Shown here: positions 1-12,477 of the stretch, in pieces
How positions within the stretch are numbered: the first letter of the stretch is position 1
Layout: each line of letters starts with the position of its first letter
Assembly (NCBI GenBank): GCA_951812925.1
Contig: OX638368.1
Coordinates: forward strand, 120,365,309 to 120,429,308
Length of the DNA: 64,000 nt
Direction of reading: 5' to 3'
From: Calliopum simillimum
Lineage: Eukaryota; Arthropoda; Insecta; Diptera; Lauxaniidae
Program-made: the position numbers and the translations under genes
Notes under the pieces: generated by a model
What the model was told of the DNA's origin: nothing
Databases searched by the model: none
What the model saw: only the letters and a program-made list of their open reading frames with translations

Positions 1-240
1 ATGTTTATATGACTGGTGCCACGCCCTCCCTCAATAAACGGTCTTAGTATAGCATTTTGAAACTTTTGCTCGTATGGGAGCTACCACACCTTTTCGTCCG
101 AGCTCACTTTGTTTTTTCTCAGAGCTTGCTTTACTATTCCTAATGTCGAGTGAAATTTAGTTGGATTATCTCAAAAAATTTCAGTATTGAATTTTGAAAC
201 ATATGATTATATGGGAGGTGCACGCCCTCTTGTCCGAATT
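1..240 (-). repeat. Diverged interspersed repeat fragment
   Basis: Read on the minus strand, phrases such as an 'aagagggcgtg..cacctcccatata' block match sequence near 52740-52930 (plus strand), where the same block follows a tataccctacacc-type repeat. I see no coding potential. It lies in the large Vps13B intron that runs off the left edge. Family name unknown. Confidence 0.45.
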
Positions 241-480
241 CATCCTGTTTTTGCTCAGAGTTTTATCTTAGGTTAGGTTGGGTAAGGTTAGGGTGGCGGC
301 AACACTGCCACACATAGATCACAAGCGTCCATAGGGATATGATGTTTGTCCAAACTGAAGGATCCTGTTAGTACAGCGAATCTTTTAATATCACTTAGGA
401 GAATTTTAGTGAGTTCCTTTAAAGAGTTGAAGGACGGCCGTCCAAAGCATTTTAGCCTAGTTCTTGCCAAAGCAGGGTAG
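240..480 (-). mobile_element. LINE 3'-end remnant (RNase H-type non-LTR element)
   Basis: The minus-strand reading frame 470-288 contains LARTRLKCFGRPSF-like residues. In RNase H-bearing fly LINEs this segment follows the Cys/His-rich C-terminal motif just before the stop. It is followed on the minus strand by a CCTAACC-type stretch (about 270-292) typical of the 3' ends of such elements. It is a short 5'-truncated relic inside the Vps13B intron after exon 5. Confidence 0.6.
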
Positions 481-653
481 AAACATAAAAGATGTTTACT
501 AATGAATCTGTCCGAGATTCGATAAATTCATTAAACAATTCATTTTGTTTGAAAAAAAGAAAATTACTTTCTGGAAAAAACCTAAACCTAAATCGACATG
601 CAATCATTGATTTTAATCAACCAATTATAAAATATCTTATAATATTTGCTTAC

Positions 654-3600
654 AAGGATCTGAAAGCCTTGTTGATCCAGAGTTTGATTCCAGTTCAAAA
701 AAATCCTTTATACTCGCATTTTCTTCAGCAGCAGTTATTATTTGTAATGGTTCGATTGGGACATCGTCTTCTACATCGATTGCAATGATTTGCATTGAAT
801 ACCACACGTTCATTAAAAGACTGAAAGGTTCTTTAACAAGCTTGAACTAAATAATATAACTTAATTAATAAAAGCATTTAAATTTGAGACATATGTAAAT
901 ACCTTTTCATTTGAAACAAAAACTACTATTGGTGTTGTGTCAGCATGTATATTGAGAGTAATAGAGTCATACAAACTTGCTTTCTTTTTCTGCAGTGAAT
1001 CCCGTTTCTTTTCTTTTTTAGAAAATGAATCAGAAGAGGATTCATTTCCACTAGAATTATTTACTGGTATTTCTAGCGACTTGCGACTATCAACTGAAGA
1101 AGCGGCAGTGCTGGTACTCGCTTTAGTTTGAATGGGTAGGGGACCCGCAGCAGTTTGAGGTTTAGATTTTGGCGTAATTTTTTCAGCAAATTCAAACGAC
1201 TGTATCAATGAATCCTTTTCTTTATTTTTTTCCTTCTTATGTGTTAACGCTATGGTAATGTTCGTATGTATGGGCATAAGTAAGTCATTCATATTATCTT
1301 CAGTGCCACTTCGCACCGTTAAATCATTAAAAGAAAATGAGAAATTAAAAGTATCCTTATGTATGATAACAGATGGTGGTAAAACTAGTTTTTCTTGATC
1401 AGAACGCTGAATCATTTCAGCGTATGAAGATCTAATCAAAATTTCTGGTAATCTTATTTCCATACAGAACTTTTCTTTTGTTATTGCTTCATTCTTAAAA
1501 ATGTTTATTTTACCCTGACCTATTTCAATGTTCACGATTAGAAACTTTAAAAATTGTAACCAATATGTGTACGAGACAACTTCGGTAGGATTAAATTGCG
1601 AAGATGAGTCTGCTTCCAAGTCAACTTTTTCATCACGTTCTGAGCTTAAATGTATTGTCTCCTGTGGATGTGAAATCCTCCGTGTATTACGATCACCTGC
1701 CAAATAACTTCGCGCCGATAAACGGCGTGCGTTCTGATTCGGTTGTAATTGTGTTGTTATTAAGTTCGAAGGCAACGTTGGTGTACCTGCAGCAGCTGCA
1801 AGTGCAGCTGCCTTCGCTTGAAGAAGCTCGATTTGAGCTGCGTGTTCGGCATCAAAGATTTTTTCTAAATGAAATAGTCAAAAAATGCTTAATGTTCGTT
1901 AAATTTATGTTTACTTATTTTTTTACCTTTTTCTAAAGTTTTAACGTATTCTTCTTGATAATTTAAAAAATCCAATAGATGTGGATCTAAATAAATATTA
2001 AAATTTTCTAGCCATAATCCTATTACATTTGTTCCGGTATCATTTTGAGGATTACGTGGGAATTGTGCTTGAAAATCGAACCAATTATTTGTTGACGTTG
2101 CATTAAGAATTTCATACTTTGGCAAATCACACACGTTTCTGTTACAAATTATTTCGGAGAGTATTCCTTTAATAGATAAATTCCATAGAGAATGGGTTTT
2201 ATAGTAGTGTACATATTTATGAAATACAGAACATTGGTTTTGTATTTTAATTGTATCCCCATAAGATTGAGGTCGCCAAGCGTGTTTTATAATCTTCCAT
2301 AATAAATAATCATCGTAAACTTGAATACATTCAAACAACCTAATTATTAAAACCAATTCTCTTTTAGAAAATGCGATATCAAATTCTTCGCAAAAAAAAT
2401 CAAATTTATGTTCAGGCACTTCATCTTCCTCCCATAAAGCTGGCTGTAACAACGAGGAATAGTTTAACTTCATTTTTGGAATGCTTAGTAACTTGTTAAA
2501 CACAGACGATTTATTACACAAGGTTAAGTAAATGTTCTCCATATTAATATTGAAATTATTATAGCATGCATCTAAAAGGTCCGGTGGTTTTTCCGGTAAT
2601 TGGCACGTTGTATGAACTAAAATTTCTGGTTCTAATGGCATTGAAAGTACACCACTAATTTCTTCGATGAAAAAAAGAAAATGTGGCACCACATGTTTCT
2701 GGTTGCTAGCAATACGTTGTTGTGTAGCAGGATCTGTAGGCTCCAATTTTGGATAAACTTCAAAAGACAGGTTCAGTACTAGAAATTTGTAGCTTTGCAA
2801 TGGAATTTCAAGCATTAGTGCATCATAATCCTCCATAAGTGGTGGATGCATTTTCGGCGTTTCTACGTTTCTTTCTGGATAATATGCTGTATAATCGTAA
2901 GAACTAATGTAATCTTTAATCATATTTGTAACCTGTACAAAAGCTTCAGTGTATCGAAACGTCACACCAGATGAAAGGAAACGATATTGTAGACGAAGAG
3001 TACTGCTTTCGGAATAATCAGTTGTGTCATCGGCTTGCCTGGCTGGTCTATATTTTATCATATCGAATGCAAATATAGGACTACGATACAACAAATATTC
3101 ATCAGTGATACGATTAGTATATTCATCAAAGCTGGTGACACCCCAACCTTTCTCATTCATTAGACAATTATCATCAAAAAGACTTTTGTCGATATAAGGA
3201 CGACCAATTTCAGCCTAAAAAGAAAAATTACAATTAGTTGGACAAAATGGATGCTGAATTTCAACTACAAGTTAAACCTTTTCCACACAGAATTGATTTT
3301 TTTTTTTTTTTTTTTTTTTTCAATTTAATTTAAACTTTTTCCAAATTGAAATAAACTTTTCCAAATCAATTTATACTTTGCAAAAAAAGATGCTTAAAAT
3401 GATGTATCGTTGCACCTACAACAGCTATCGTTACTACACCTCAGATCATATAGTTTATCAAATCGATTTAAGAGAAAAATGTGTTAAATGAGGAAATGTT
3501 AATTTAAGTTTGGAAGAAGTTTATTTTGGTTTGGAAAAAGTTTAAATTCAGTTAAAAAAAGATCAATTTGATATGGGAAACGTTTAACTTGGAGTGGAAA

Positions 3601-6009
3601 TCCTGTATGATATTTTGCTGCAACAATCATTGTCGCATATCTAATTTAGTCAGATGACTTTGTTATTCAATGATTAATGTGCAATTTGAGTTTATAGAAC
3701 AGCAATCAAAGAAAAAATTGGTATGACTTACGGAAGGAGATTCTATTATCGTATCACGACATTTATCATCTGAACGACACGCTCCCATAGGTTCCAAACA
3801 AATAGTAGTTATTCCCGTTTTGAAATTAGTCCAAGAACGTTCTTCCAAAGAAATGTATTCCACATAAATACCTCCAAATATTGTACGCATTACTGGCGTA
3901 TATTTTATACGCTTATTCGCACCCATTATTGTGTCGTTAACAAATTCTGCATTTTTTAGTGTAAAATTCAATTGCTCTATATAAAAACCAAAATCTATAG
4001 TGTGTCCTGGCATTTCAACCTCTACTGTTTCTTCAGTTTCAAAAGGTTCAAAGTTAAAACTGGGCAAAAGATTCCAAGCCCAAGACAGATATGAGGCTTT
4101 CTTTTCAGGACAGTACATTTGATCAACTGATTGCTCAGAAGAGCTTGGTACGCTGTCTATTGTTGACCTAGGAGAACTTTCTTCACTTTTCATAGAAGCA
4201 AAAACAAGAATTAAGCGAATTAATAAAGGAAACTGCATCGATGACACGTTCACATCCAGCGATTTTGTTATAATACCAATACGTGTTATACTGGTTGTAG
4301 CTACAGTGTTGGCATTGTATTTGCGTAAAATTCGACAATCTAAAGTGCATCTAAAAATATAAATAAATAATTTTAGTAATTTGGAAATAAAAATGGACAT
4401 GTTTTATTTTTAAATTCGATTATTATACATGAGCTGTTTATTTTGAAAGTGGGGCACGTCCAAAACGAGGCAAAAGTAATACCATAATATGAATTGGCTG
4501 ACATTTTGTAAAAAATGAATAAAATTGTTCTCTGTTTTCACGAAAAGTTTGATTTATGTTGTGGGATTGTTGAGAAACGGATATCAGTCGAATAACCGAT
4601 CGTTATGGCACATTACATGTTATGGTTTTGGACTTGCCTCACTTTCGAAATAAACGATTGACATTTTACTGAGATATACTACAAACAGGACACATAGTGA
4701 ACTCTCATTTTGTAAGTGGCAAGTAATTTTCAATAACTTTTTGTAGATTTTAATGCTTGAACGACCTTTCATTTCAATAAATTGGGTTTGGCTAGTTTAA
4801 GATTTTAATTGTAAGCAAAAAATAATAATTTTATAAAAATATTTCGAATCGCTTTAGTACTTATGTTCAGGGGAAATTAATGACGTGTACACTCAAATGC
4901 AGCATTTAATACAGATATGTATGTATATGAGTAAAAGGCGATCAAAACGAATTTTCAATTTGCAATTTTACTTCAACGTTGGCATATCGTTACTTTTCTT
5001 TTATGTAAGTAATAAATAGAAACATATTTATCAAGGAAATTCCAGAAAGTTTCCAAAGGACAAACATTTCTTGAAATTACATTTGAAAGTTTGGGATAGT
5101 TAAACTTCAAAAAATTATGTTAATATTCCAAATACTGTGCCCATTAGCCAAACTTTTAAATTAGCCTTCGGAATCTTATTACTTTTGCTCCGAGGAGTAC
5201 ATAAATCTAACTTAAGCGACTTACGGAAATGTTTTTTAACACTTAAAAAAACCATTAGGAGTAATGTTTCAAACTACTTTAAATAAAGCATAAAGCAATT
5301 CATAAGCTTATTATTAAAGTCAGCTATCTTACCTATACAACATAGGTTCTTGGCAGACATCAATATTGCCAGCTGCATTCCTCTTATCCAAGCATATCGT
5401 TAAATCCGAAACTGTAATTAACTTGCGTGTTACCACTCTAACTGGATTTATATCAACCATAGATATTTTCCATTTATCATCGGCAGATCCATATGAAAGA
5501 AATTGCACATTCAATGACACAATTATTTCTGGTTCCAAATATTTCAAAATAATATTGTGACAGTTTATGATGATATTATTGATAATCTTATTAACCAGCG
5601 CAGAATAAGCAGTTTGTTGCTGTGGTACTTCTTCTTGCTTTACAATACTCTTTTTTTTTAAATGTAATTCCGAAGGGGATGACTTCAGTTTCTTCTTCGG
5701 CGACTCAGGCTCTGTATTAGGATCTCGTAGTTTAAATACAAACTCTATTGTATTAATAGTAACTTTAATAGGTTCTGATGTTATTTTTGTCCACGGCACA
5801 CGTATATTTAGTTCGTGTATATGTCCGGATATTAATTCAAATGGCAAATTCAGCTCCCTTTCCAAAACATCCAAACGTAAGTCGAGATTTGTAAATAGGG
5901 CTTCACCCTCCCAGAGCGATAGTTGTGCATCTTGCGGTCGAATATTTTTCACATATTTGGCAACATGATTCATAAGAATCGGCGTGATGTACGACTCAAT
6001 TTTAAACAT
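654..6009 (-). CDS. Vps13B: Vps13B, N-terminal part (exons 1-5; 3' part outside window)
   Basis: VPS13B (the Cohen-syndrome protein in humans) is a very large bridge-like lipid-transfer protein acting at Golgi and endosomal membranes. Exons by splice signals: 6009-5333, 4350-3732, 3214-1927, 1864-903, 846-654, all with GT/AG ends and consistent phases (0, 0, 1, 0 at successive joins within the frame, then phase 1 out of exon 5). Together they give about 1246 codons. The start MFKIESYITPILMNHV, followed by NIRPQDAQLSLWEGEA and LPFELISGHIHELNIRVPW, is the chorein-type N-terminus of this family. CLDKRNAAGNIDVCQEPMLYR spans the exon 1/2 join. I chose the ATG at 6009 because the family starts here; the upstream in-frame Lys/Asn-rich residues look like 5'UTR. 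Exon 4 adds an Ala-rich stretch and Ser/Lys-rich low-complexity segments. Exon 5 ends at a GTAAGC donor at 653, so the transcript continues off the left edge. No frameshift or internal stop is seen. Confident in family; exact exon ends inferred. Confidence 0.93.
3271..3588. repeat. AT-rich inverted-repeat element in Vps13B intron 2
   Basis: Both halves carry the same block in opposite orientation: tttaaactttttccaaa near 3330 and tttggaaaaagtttaaa near 3520. The outer ends gttaaac...gtttaac also pair. It occupies most of the 517-bp intron 3215-3731 and includes a long T run (about 3298-3320). It is probably a MITE; the family is not recognised. Confidence 0.55.
4436..4655. mobile_element. MITE in Vps13B intron 1
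   Basis: About 220 bp with terminal inverted repeats: GTTTATTTTGAAAGTG at the left and CACTTTCGAAATAAAC at the right, each continuing into a paired 'gtccaaaac' block. The interior (gcaaaagtaat..., ttctctgttttcacg...) resembles the interior of the element at 41151-41389, so these are two members of one non-autonomous family. The rest of intron 1 (4656-5332) has no gene I can support. Confidence 0.65.
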
Positions 6010-6239
6010 TTTTATAGTTATAAAATTATATTTGTTGGAATTTTTCTTTGTTTTTTTGTTTTTCACAATTTATATCTCATTTTATTTGTGTTAAATTTTT
6101 TTAGTAAGAAGTTATGGAATTTATTTGTTTTTGGCCGAAAATTAATGAATTTTTTCAAAAGAAAAAATAATTTGCCGAAAAGGAAAAAATTTTAGTTTTT
6201 CCCCTAACAAATTTATAATTTTCAATTTTGATTTGATGT

Positions 6240-6275
6240 GTTGTCAAATGGAATCAGCTGTTTGTCAGGTGTGTT
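6240..6275 (-). promoter_or_regulatory. Possible Vps13B core promoter region (E-box-like motif)
   Basis: An ATCAGCTGTT motif at about 6251-6260 lies about 250 bp upstream of the Vps13B start codon. AWCAGCTGWT is a known over-represented core-promoter motif in flies. This is inference from motif and position only. A GT donor-like site on the minus strand near 6311 (CCGGTAAGT) might mark a further 5' untranslated exon. Confidence 0.3.
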
Positions 6276-7386
6276 TGGAGTGGTGTGTTTCGACTGGTGA
6301 AAAACTTACCGGAATTGTAAACAAAACGCTGTCAGTTGGGAAACCTCCAGTGTTCGTTAATGTTTTGTTTAAAAGTTTAGTTTTGATATACAAATAAATA
6401 ATTCTCACGTAATGTAAAATAACATATATTGAGTTATAGTTTTGGCATTTCCCAAGATGAAAAAATTCAAACGCTTCTGACCTAAGTACTTTTAAAGCGC
6501 TTGTCCCCATTGAAATTCAGAAGTACTGAATGATTTTTTGGAATAGCATGTTTTTACCGATTTCATGATTAATGAAGGGATTGAACCGCAGCTCATCTAA
6601 TTCATCATATATTTAACGTCAAAGAAATCTGAAAGTTGTCGTAAATCACTAAATAAATCTCCGGTGGAAACAGGCTATAACACCCTCTACATAGTTCCCA
6701 TATTTTTTTTTTATGTAAAAAAATTGCAGGAGGTAGTTTTGGGGTGTAGAAACAATGTTTGTTCAGGAGACAATTTTTTGAATGGGTAGGAGTCATGGTA
6801 GGGGGTGTAGCAGGTAGCATGCCTAAAGGCCACCTTGGGCAAGTACGCAAAAAAAAATAAAAAAAAAAATGATTTATAGGGAATCTCTGTATTTTTATTT
6901 AAAAATCATATATGAAAATTAAGTAAACGTAAGTAACGATTAACTATTTTAATTGATTAAATGTAATATCTATTTTTGGGCATCGAAGAATAAAAATATA
7001 CCCGTCAAAATGTTGTTTTTTTTTACGGAATCAAAAGAATCATTCTAATTGACGAGGGAAACTATGTAAGTATGTATGAACTGGTGTAGCTAGGGGGTCG
7101 ATGGGGGCTACCAGGCGGTTTTTTTGGGCAACGAAGTTCGCTCCGGGAGGCAAACATATTCGCTGGGCCACTTGTATACTACTGTTTTTACATTAAACTT
7201 GTGCTTCAGATGTGTAATCAAGATATTGGCACTCCGTCTATCAATTAGAGCTAAAAATTTACATGCGAAAACTGGTTTTGCATCGTTTTTTTTTTTTCAG
7301 GCATAATGCAAAACCTCTAGAACCGGGAGCTTATGCCATATTCTTAAATGAACACCTGAATCCAAAATTTTGCTGGTTAGAACTCC
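6276..7386. other. Intergenic, no gene seen; one isolated repeat end
   Basis: I see no gene with coding character here. At 6653-6679 there is a reverse-complement copy of the terminal repeat that opens the element at 7387 (ctccggtggaaacaggctata, one mismatch over about 27 bp). It may be a solo end, or the partner end of a roughly 755-bp element ending at 7413. Confidence 0.5.
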
Positions 7387-7803
7387 TTATAGCCTGTTTC
7401 CACCGAAGATTTAGCTCTGCTTAGATTAGGAAATCATATTGTTAAATCCTACTCGTTTCCACTGGCCAAAATAAATTTATTTCTGTCAGCAAATGTCAGA
7501 AGCAATAAAATTAAACTTGTATTCATTTTCTTCTTAATATTTATCTTCCATTTGCTTTGTGTTTATACCAAATCTCAAAAATCCAGGGGTGTAACTAGGT
7601 CAAAAATTGCTAAAATCGGTAGCCTTGCTTAGACTAAGGCACAGATTTAACTTTAAATCTTAGATTTACCTTTAAATCTCAGATTTCACTTTAATCTCAG
7701 ATTAATTTCTATTTGGTAAATCCTGGGATCAACGCCCAGATTTAGCGCTAAGTCCAGAAACTGCTTTAAGTCACCTTTTAATTCTGCTGTGGAAACATGC
7801 TAT
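7387..7803. mobile_element. MITE-like element with imperfect terminal inverted repeats
   Basis: The left end TATAGCCTGTTTCCACC and the right end GTGGAAACATGCTATT are imperfect inverses. The inside repeats agatttaa/cttaaatct motifs and is AT-rich with no reading frame. The same end occurs again at 6653-6679 in inverted orientation. Assigned as a non-autonomous DNA element by structure only. Confidence 0.5.
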
Positions 7804-8827
7804 TGTATCAGTTTCCTGTCTTGTTGATTCATCCGTATAAGACATGGGACTATCTCCAGGGATTCCATTTGCAGCCTTTGCTGTGAATAAAAAAACACTC
7901 TACCATGACAGAAGAATTAACTTACGACAGAAGTTTCTATCTCCAAAGGGTCTACGAAAGCTTAGCTTAGAAGAATAGTTGTGATTAAAGAGCGTGGATT
8001 TGTTAGTTCTGCTACCGTTCATCAATCAATCTAAATGGTGAAATAAGCGACTGGAATTTTTAGAAATCTTCCAAACAAATTTCTATTGGCCGATTTTTCT
8101 GAACCATTTGACGTATGTTCTCATGAATAACATTTCGACATGGAATCCTAACATATTTCTGGCAGCTCGATCGAAAAGGGGAAACTATAGAATGAATATC
8201 TTTATTATCAAAGAAAGGTTCTGTTCCAGCATTCGTTGCTGTACGTCGAATGGCCTTGTTATATGTTCACATAGTTATTGATAAATCTACCCGATCGATG
8301 GGGCTACAAATTTCTGTTAAAAAGATTTTCTCTTGTTTTACATTTGTCTTTCATATCTAAGAGTGCTTGGGGATGGAGAATGCACTCCATCTAGAACTCC
8401 AAGTATACCTATAGGGTATACAAAAATCCTTCGAAAACAAGGACGAAAAAAATATGCAGCGATTGTTACAACATTGTTATGCTTTGTTTCCCAAGACGTC
8501 CTGCAGGCACGGTGCGGTTTTGAATGAGTGAGGGGATAGTTAAAACCATATTTTATCAAATTTATTATTTTTCTTATAGCACACGTAGATAGCTACATTC
8601 CATAATTTTTCTAATTCTTATGGAGCTCAAGAACTATTTTTTAAAAATTTTTGTTTCTAGCGCAAAATACAAAATAATTAATTTTTTACTTTTTCACAAA
8701 ATTTCAACTTTGACTTACAATAACGGCTTTTGCACATATCGCAGCTTTACGCAGCTGCAAAAAAATTAGCTATAAAATCCATAGCATACGACTTATGAAA
8801 TTTTTTAAATTAGGCTGATAACTAGGG
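7804..8827. other. Intergenic, no supported gene
   Basis: There are no exons I can support. A minus-strand GVLDGVHSP peptide at about 8415-8380 superficially resembles the first acidic motif of PIF/Harbinger transposases, but nothing around it fits. Confidence 0.4.
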
Positions 8828-8885
8828 GAATAAGGCTACAGTAAGCATTCAAACATGGGTTCGAACCCCATAGCAGGTGAGTTTT
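8828..8885 (+). repeat. tRNA B-box-like repeat module
   Basis: aaggctacagtaagcattc followed by gggttcgaacccc gives a perfect RNA polymerase III B-box core and a T-arm-like palindrome. The reverse complement of this module recurs at about 14703-14750 and 14905-14948 inside the TIR element in the globin-2 intron. It is not a complete tRNA cloverleaf. Confidence 0.5.
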
Positions 8886-9539
8886 TTTTTATTACTTTTT
8901 TGTTTCATTTGTTTTTCAATTATAATTTTTTTTATCTAACTTTTCTATTTTCCTTTCTCTAATATACCCATGGTTCAATAACAATGGTTATGGCAAGCTG
9001 TCGAAATAAAAAAATGGAACCCTGCATCTTGCCTTCCTATCTGTCAAAAGACTAGAATCAAAACAAAGAAAGAAGTCATTTGAAAATTTTAATTCAATTG
9101 GTTCCAAAATTTTTAGAATTTTAATATTCAGGAAAGCAGAAAAGCACCAGACAACGTACATCAAGACTCAATTTTGCTTCACCAACAATTGGACCAAGTT
9201 TACTTTAGCGGCAACGATTTTTTTACAACAGGAAGTGATGCTCGTAACATTCGTTTTAAGTTTTTTGTATGTGATTTTGAGCTTTTATGCTTTTATGTAG
9301 CACGAAAATGGCATTTTTAATATAGTTAAACAATTAGATTGAAAATTTTTATGTGCGAATAATTTGTATTTATATTTCAATTGTCAATTTTTGTTTTATT
9401 TTGGTTACTTATTTTGACATTTTCGTAGTTTAAAAAAATTGGAAGAAGAAGCATCATTTGTTATCGCTGCAACCAGAGTAATTCAACCATGTAATATACC
9501 TATGTACTTTTGTTTAATTGAATTGAAACTGATTATACA

Positions 9540-9900
9540 ATGATTCTATGTAAGGCTGTAGAAAGCATTCGAATATCAAATTCTGTTTGGACAACATTTG
9601 TTAAATATACAAATTTTTTGCCTCTTTATCATATTGGTCAATGGTGTAGAGGTCTAACGAGTTTGTAATTGTAAGTAACAATAATATTGTATGTTTCTAT
9701 CTATCACACGCTCACCGTCGCATTACAAATAAACGCTTCAAAAGGCTCTTTTCCGTAAAGCGCTTACACCCTAGGACATGCTATGTTAAAAAGAAAGAAT
9801 AGTTCTTACTAAGCGGAAGCGCTGTTTGGTGAAAAAGAATTACTTCAGAAGAGTTTTTGAAACGCTTCTTTTCTCTTTGGCTTAACACTTTGATAGATTG
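9540..9900 (+). repeat. tRNA-derived repeat copy (inverted relative to 14150-14580)
   Basis: Contains an A-box-like tRNA stretch (caatggtgtagaggtctaa, about 9639-9658), then tctatctatcacacg, then ends in cgcttc-rich sequence. The segment matches the reverse complement of 14150-14580 throughout: the same aaggctgta, tttggacaacatttg, tctatctatcacacg and agaaagaatagttcttac blocks. The B-box half is degraded here. A SINE-like or composite non-autonomous element. Confidence 0.55.
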
Positions 9901-10830
9901 CGGGAACCATAAATCTTATTGAGTCGGTACAGCAGTGTGGGTAATCTCGATTTGGTATAAAAAAAAAACTTTTATGCCAAAACGGGTAAACTGAAACGGG
10001 TAAAGGTACTGAAAAATTTTTGACATGTGATATATGAAATGAAAGAAAGAAGGAATTTTAAATCATGCATTCGGACGACTTATAGCTTAGAAGATATAGT
10101 GCCTTGAAACTAGACTGGATCTAACAAACTAGTCCTTTATTATTATTTTCTTTTTTCTATAATACTAAAGTTCGAGAAGAAGGTACTGCCGCATCATAAG
10201 TTATTTAGCTTCGAAGGTCGCGAAAATCAGTTTTGGAATATCTTTGGCGTACTAAAGTTTTGTGGGCGGTGCCACACCATTCAAAAAGCTTGTAGCAGCT
10301 TGTGCCTCATACTGAAGCTTACCTATGATAGTAAAAGATATCTCCCATGTTTTTTTAATACGTTGTACAGCAAAAGAATTTTTCTTATTATACTAATATA
10401 TTGCATTAAATAAATACAAATACAAAAATACATCATTGAAACCGTTTTCTGCCAATATTCAACCACCCTCTAAGAAAAGCGGTACGAAAGCATAACGTCG
10501 GCGAAGTTTATAAGTCATACAAGACTTCGTAAACGTACTGCTTTAGCGATACCATTGTGAACCGAAAACGTAAACGTTAGAATAAAAACAGTAGAATTAA
10601 AAACGTAGTAATTTCTATGTATTGGTACTACGTCTGGAGCTCGCAAAATAGTAACGTTTACGTAGCGTTAAAGTGGTTCGTTAATGCTTCGCTATGCGCA
10701 CGATGCGATGCGAATCGCTACTTGCGACAGGTTAAAGCGATTAACAACCAAACATTTTTGAAACTGAGTAGCGAATCGCTCAGCTTTTATTTGAAATAAT
10801 TATTTTTATTACATCTTTTATAGCTGAAAC
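9901..10830. other. Intergenic, no supported gene
   Basis: AT-rich with local acgtaaacg and cgctac-type short repeats (10500-10750). I see no exon-like frame. Confidence 0.4.
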
Positions 10831-11172
10831 ACAATGCGGCAGTGGCAGTTGCAGCGGCAGTGTCAGTGTCAGTGATCAGCTGTTTTTTTAGAAACAGTGT
10901 GTTTGAATGTAGCACTTATATTAGAGCAGTAGCAGTAAGCAGTACTGCCATGCTTAGCTCTATTTCTAAATTTACTGCTACTGCCGCAGTGCTACGAAAA
11001 AAAAACAAACGAAAAAATTGAGGGAAGCAACATTGTAAAAATTAAAAGACAAAGAAAAACTGCTGCTACCGCTGACACTGCCACTGCTTTATTGTAAGTT
11101 GTTAGCAGTAAAATACGAAACATCTGATTACTGCCACTTGCTCTGACACTGCCGCTGCCACTGCCGCATTGT
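10831..11172. mobile_element. MITE with ACAATGCGGCAGTGGCAG ends
   Basis: The left end acaatgcggcagtggcag pairs with the right end ctgccactgccgcattgt as a near-perfect terminal inverted repeat. The subterminal zones are built of short cagt/ctgac-type units, and a short AT-rich core lacks any reading frame. 342 bp long; 697 bp upstream of globin gene 1. Confidence 0.7.
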
Positions 11173-11868
11173 AATTCCGCTATTAGGCATTATTCTAAGG
11201 TTTTAAGCCTTTCTTGTCTTTCGCGACCCCTACAGAAATTTCCCATTAAAACATGTAATAATGGGTTAAGATGTTCGTAAAAATTTTTTCTTGGAATAAC
11301 AAGTTTTATCCAAAATTAAGTTCTAGAGTTTTACTGAAGGATGAAATTTTGAAAATACATTTTTTGTGGATATTTTATCTAAAAAAACCATTAATAACTG
11401 ATTAAATGTTCGAGGTACTATTTTTCTTTTATACATGGACTCAAGACGAAAAAATAGACATATCGCTCGACTTGTTCCAAGCATTTTTGAGGTCAAAAGA
11501 AAATAAAAACCGCATCAATCCGAGTTTTTGCATAAAACGGCGATGAGCAACCTCTAAATGACCTTCAAAGAAATCTCAGCTTACTTTCTTAACATCTTTC
11601 AGATTTTTGGAGGTAATCGTGAAATTTCCAATGTCCAATATGTACAATAACTATGCAATCGCTTGCAATTCCGCTAGATGATAAACACTCTGTTGCGATA
11701 GAGCGATTTTCGTCGCATCACATGATGCGAATACGCTCGATCATAAACACAGCCTAAAGGTGCCAACTGGAGAAGTAAAGACAAAAAAAAAAACTACACA
11801 TTATAATTTTTTGAGAAGATTTTTTTGTCATTCAACAATTGAATACGTATTCAAACTACTTACAACTA
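11173..11868. other. Upstream region of globin gene 1
   Basis: No coding frame. It must hold the gene 1 promoter if transcription starts close by, but I see no decisive Inr/DPE or TATA arrangement. Confidence 0.3.
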
Positions 11869-12477
11869 ATGTCCGTTATATTTCCCAAGCCTCTTCCGCT
11901 TATTACAAACACATCAGACCCTGATCAAACCGGATTTACGCCATCAGAAAAAATAGCATTGCGAAATAGTTGGCGTGTCATTAAACGGCATCTACGGAAA
12001 CATGCTAAAAATATATTTATTGAGTAAGCTTCATTCCCAATAACTACAAGGCAAAGCTTATATTTTGTGCATCTTCAGCTTTTTCGCTGAACATGAGGAA
12101 ATGTTGGACCATTTTCGTGGACCTGAAGATAAATTTTTAATGCATTCATTGCATGCTCATCCAGAAGCGATGTTACATATATACGATCGATTGATTGAAC
12201 GTGGTCTTGATAATCATGCAATGTTTCATATTATATTATCCGATGTTGGTTCAAGGCATATTAAAATGTTAAATGAAAATGCACAAATAGTTGTAAAGGT
12301 ATTCATTTTTAAACAAAATTGAAATGCTTTTGCAGCTATAATTTTTCTATTCCTTTTTAGGCAAAAGTAAAAGCATGTCAAGAATATTTCGAAGGTGTAA
12401 TTAAGGATATCAGTTCACCAACTGCTGTAGCTGCACTTCAAAAACTGAGCGATATTATAGTATCATACCTTGTTTGA
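11869..12477 (+). CDS. Globin gene 1 (glob2/glob3-like), 163 aa
   Basis: A haem-binding globin encoded by three exons: 11869-12023, 12079-12298, 12361-12477 (155+220+117 = 492 bp). Introns are 55 and 62 bp with GT/AG ends in phases 2 and 0, which look like the ancestral B12.2 and G7.0 globin positions. The body starts at GFTPSEKIALRNSWRVIKRH (A/B helices). HFRGP carries the CD1 Phe, HAHPEAM the distal E7 His, and VGSRHIKM the proximal F8 His; the C-terminus is LQKLSDIIVSYLV. I chose the ATG at 11869 because genes 2 and 3 share its MSVI(F/Y)P(K/E)PLP start. A polyadenylation signal AATAAA lies at 12531-12536. The sequence resembles the divergent Drosophila glob2/glob3 pair, which are testis-expressed; that expression is inference here. 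Function in oxygen binding or redox is not shown by the sequence. Confidence 0.9.

Noticed and set aside
288..470. Independent small gene on the minus strand
   Set aside because: The peptide matches the C-terminal end of RNase H-bearing LINE ORF2 and sits next to a CCTAACC-type LINE tail.
8333..8559. Possible PIF/Harbinger transposase motif (GVLDGVHSP)
   Set aside because: Only one short motif; flanking residues and the following sequence do not fit the family and no terminal repeats were found.
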